Source: JBEKYH01 sp049511115 (GTDB taxonomy: Bacteria > Planctomycetota > Phycisphaerae > Tepidisphaerales > Tepidisphaeraceae). From it: a DNA stretch of 5,732 nucleotides. The notes below the pieces were generated by a model. It was given only the letters and a program-made list of their open reading frames with translations. It was not told where the DNA came from and searched no databases. The position numbers and the translations under genes are program-made. Each line of letters starts with the position of its first letter. Positions within the stretch are counted from its first letter, which is position 1. Below are positions 5,697 to 5,732 of the stretch, in pieces. The stretch is taken from NCBI GenBank assembly GCA_049511115.1, contig JBEKYH010000349.1, forward strand, positions 1-5,732, given 5' to 3'.

Positions 5697-5732
5697 CATG
5701 CTGTGGAGCGTCAGGAGGCTCGTAATCCTTAG

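Noticed and set aside
5684..5725. Tiny frames around the hairpin: GTG-started VHRPACCGASGGS (5684-5725) and ATG-started MHAKGG (5657-5677)
   Set aside because: They are very short, lie within or across the hairpin arms, and lack a convincing SD. I cannot tell a leader peptide from chance.
5713..5732. AGGAGG Shine-Dalgarno-like sequence near the right edge
   Set aside because: No ATG, GTG or TTG lies at a suitable distance within the window, and the first base outside is already 15 bases away. It does not establish a gene start.
5686..5732. Possible tRNA anticodon arm (loop CTCGTAA) cut by the right edge
   Set aside because: The flanking five-base arms pair poorly (an A-C mismatch and several G-U pairs) and there is no plausible D-arm upstream at the right distance.

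Overview
The window is a compact block of five same-strand genes from a peptidoglycan/division (dcw-type) cluster: the 3' part of ftsW, then complete murG, murC, murB and ddl, all on the + strand. All five products are recognised from family motifs. The DNA is GC-rich (roughly 60% by eye). Several sequence habits (PEDTTDFIF and ICEELG in FtsW, LNPDAIPGKAN in MurG, GCGMCGLARM and EACEFDRSF in MurC, FPVLHGQFGESGELQ in Ddl) suggest a member of the Planctomycetota, perhaps a Phycisphaerae-like lineage. This is inference from remembered motif style, not from a search.

Layout: 1-942 ftsW, open at the left edge; a 32-base gap; 975-2099 murG; a 99-base gap, less GC-rich, holding a TTGACA hexamer and a possible 26-codon ORF; 2199-3641 murC; a 68-base gap with a small hairpin against the murB ribosome-binding region; 3710-4618 murB; an 83-base gap mostly filled by a C-run/G-run inverted repeat that looks like a REP-type element; 4702-5601 ddl; then 131 bases with no recognisable gene but a strong 15-bp hairpin at 5651-5696. 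The next gene lies beyond the right edge.

The genes supply successive steps of one pathway. MurB finishes UDP-MurNAc, MurC adds the first amino acid (L-Ala), Ddl makes the D-Ala-D-Ala dipeptide used by MurF, MurG converts lipid I to lipid II at the inner face of the membrane, and FtsW polymerises lipid II at the septum with a partner transpeptidase. The order ftsW-murG-murC-murB-ddl is a common dcw arrangement; in many bacteria ftsQ/ftsA/ftsZ follow, but none is visible here. If the Planctomycetota assignment is right, the cluster bears on the debate about peptidoglycan and division in that phylum.

I see no mobile element, CRISPR array, tRNA/rRNA or evidently novel gene system. The points worth a second look are the two intergenic palindromic elements and lineage-type substitutions in otherwise conserved active-site motifs: Cys for Ser in MurB, an altered HEQN loop in MurG, and an altered glycine-rich loop in Ddl.
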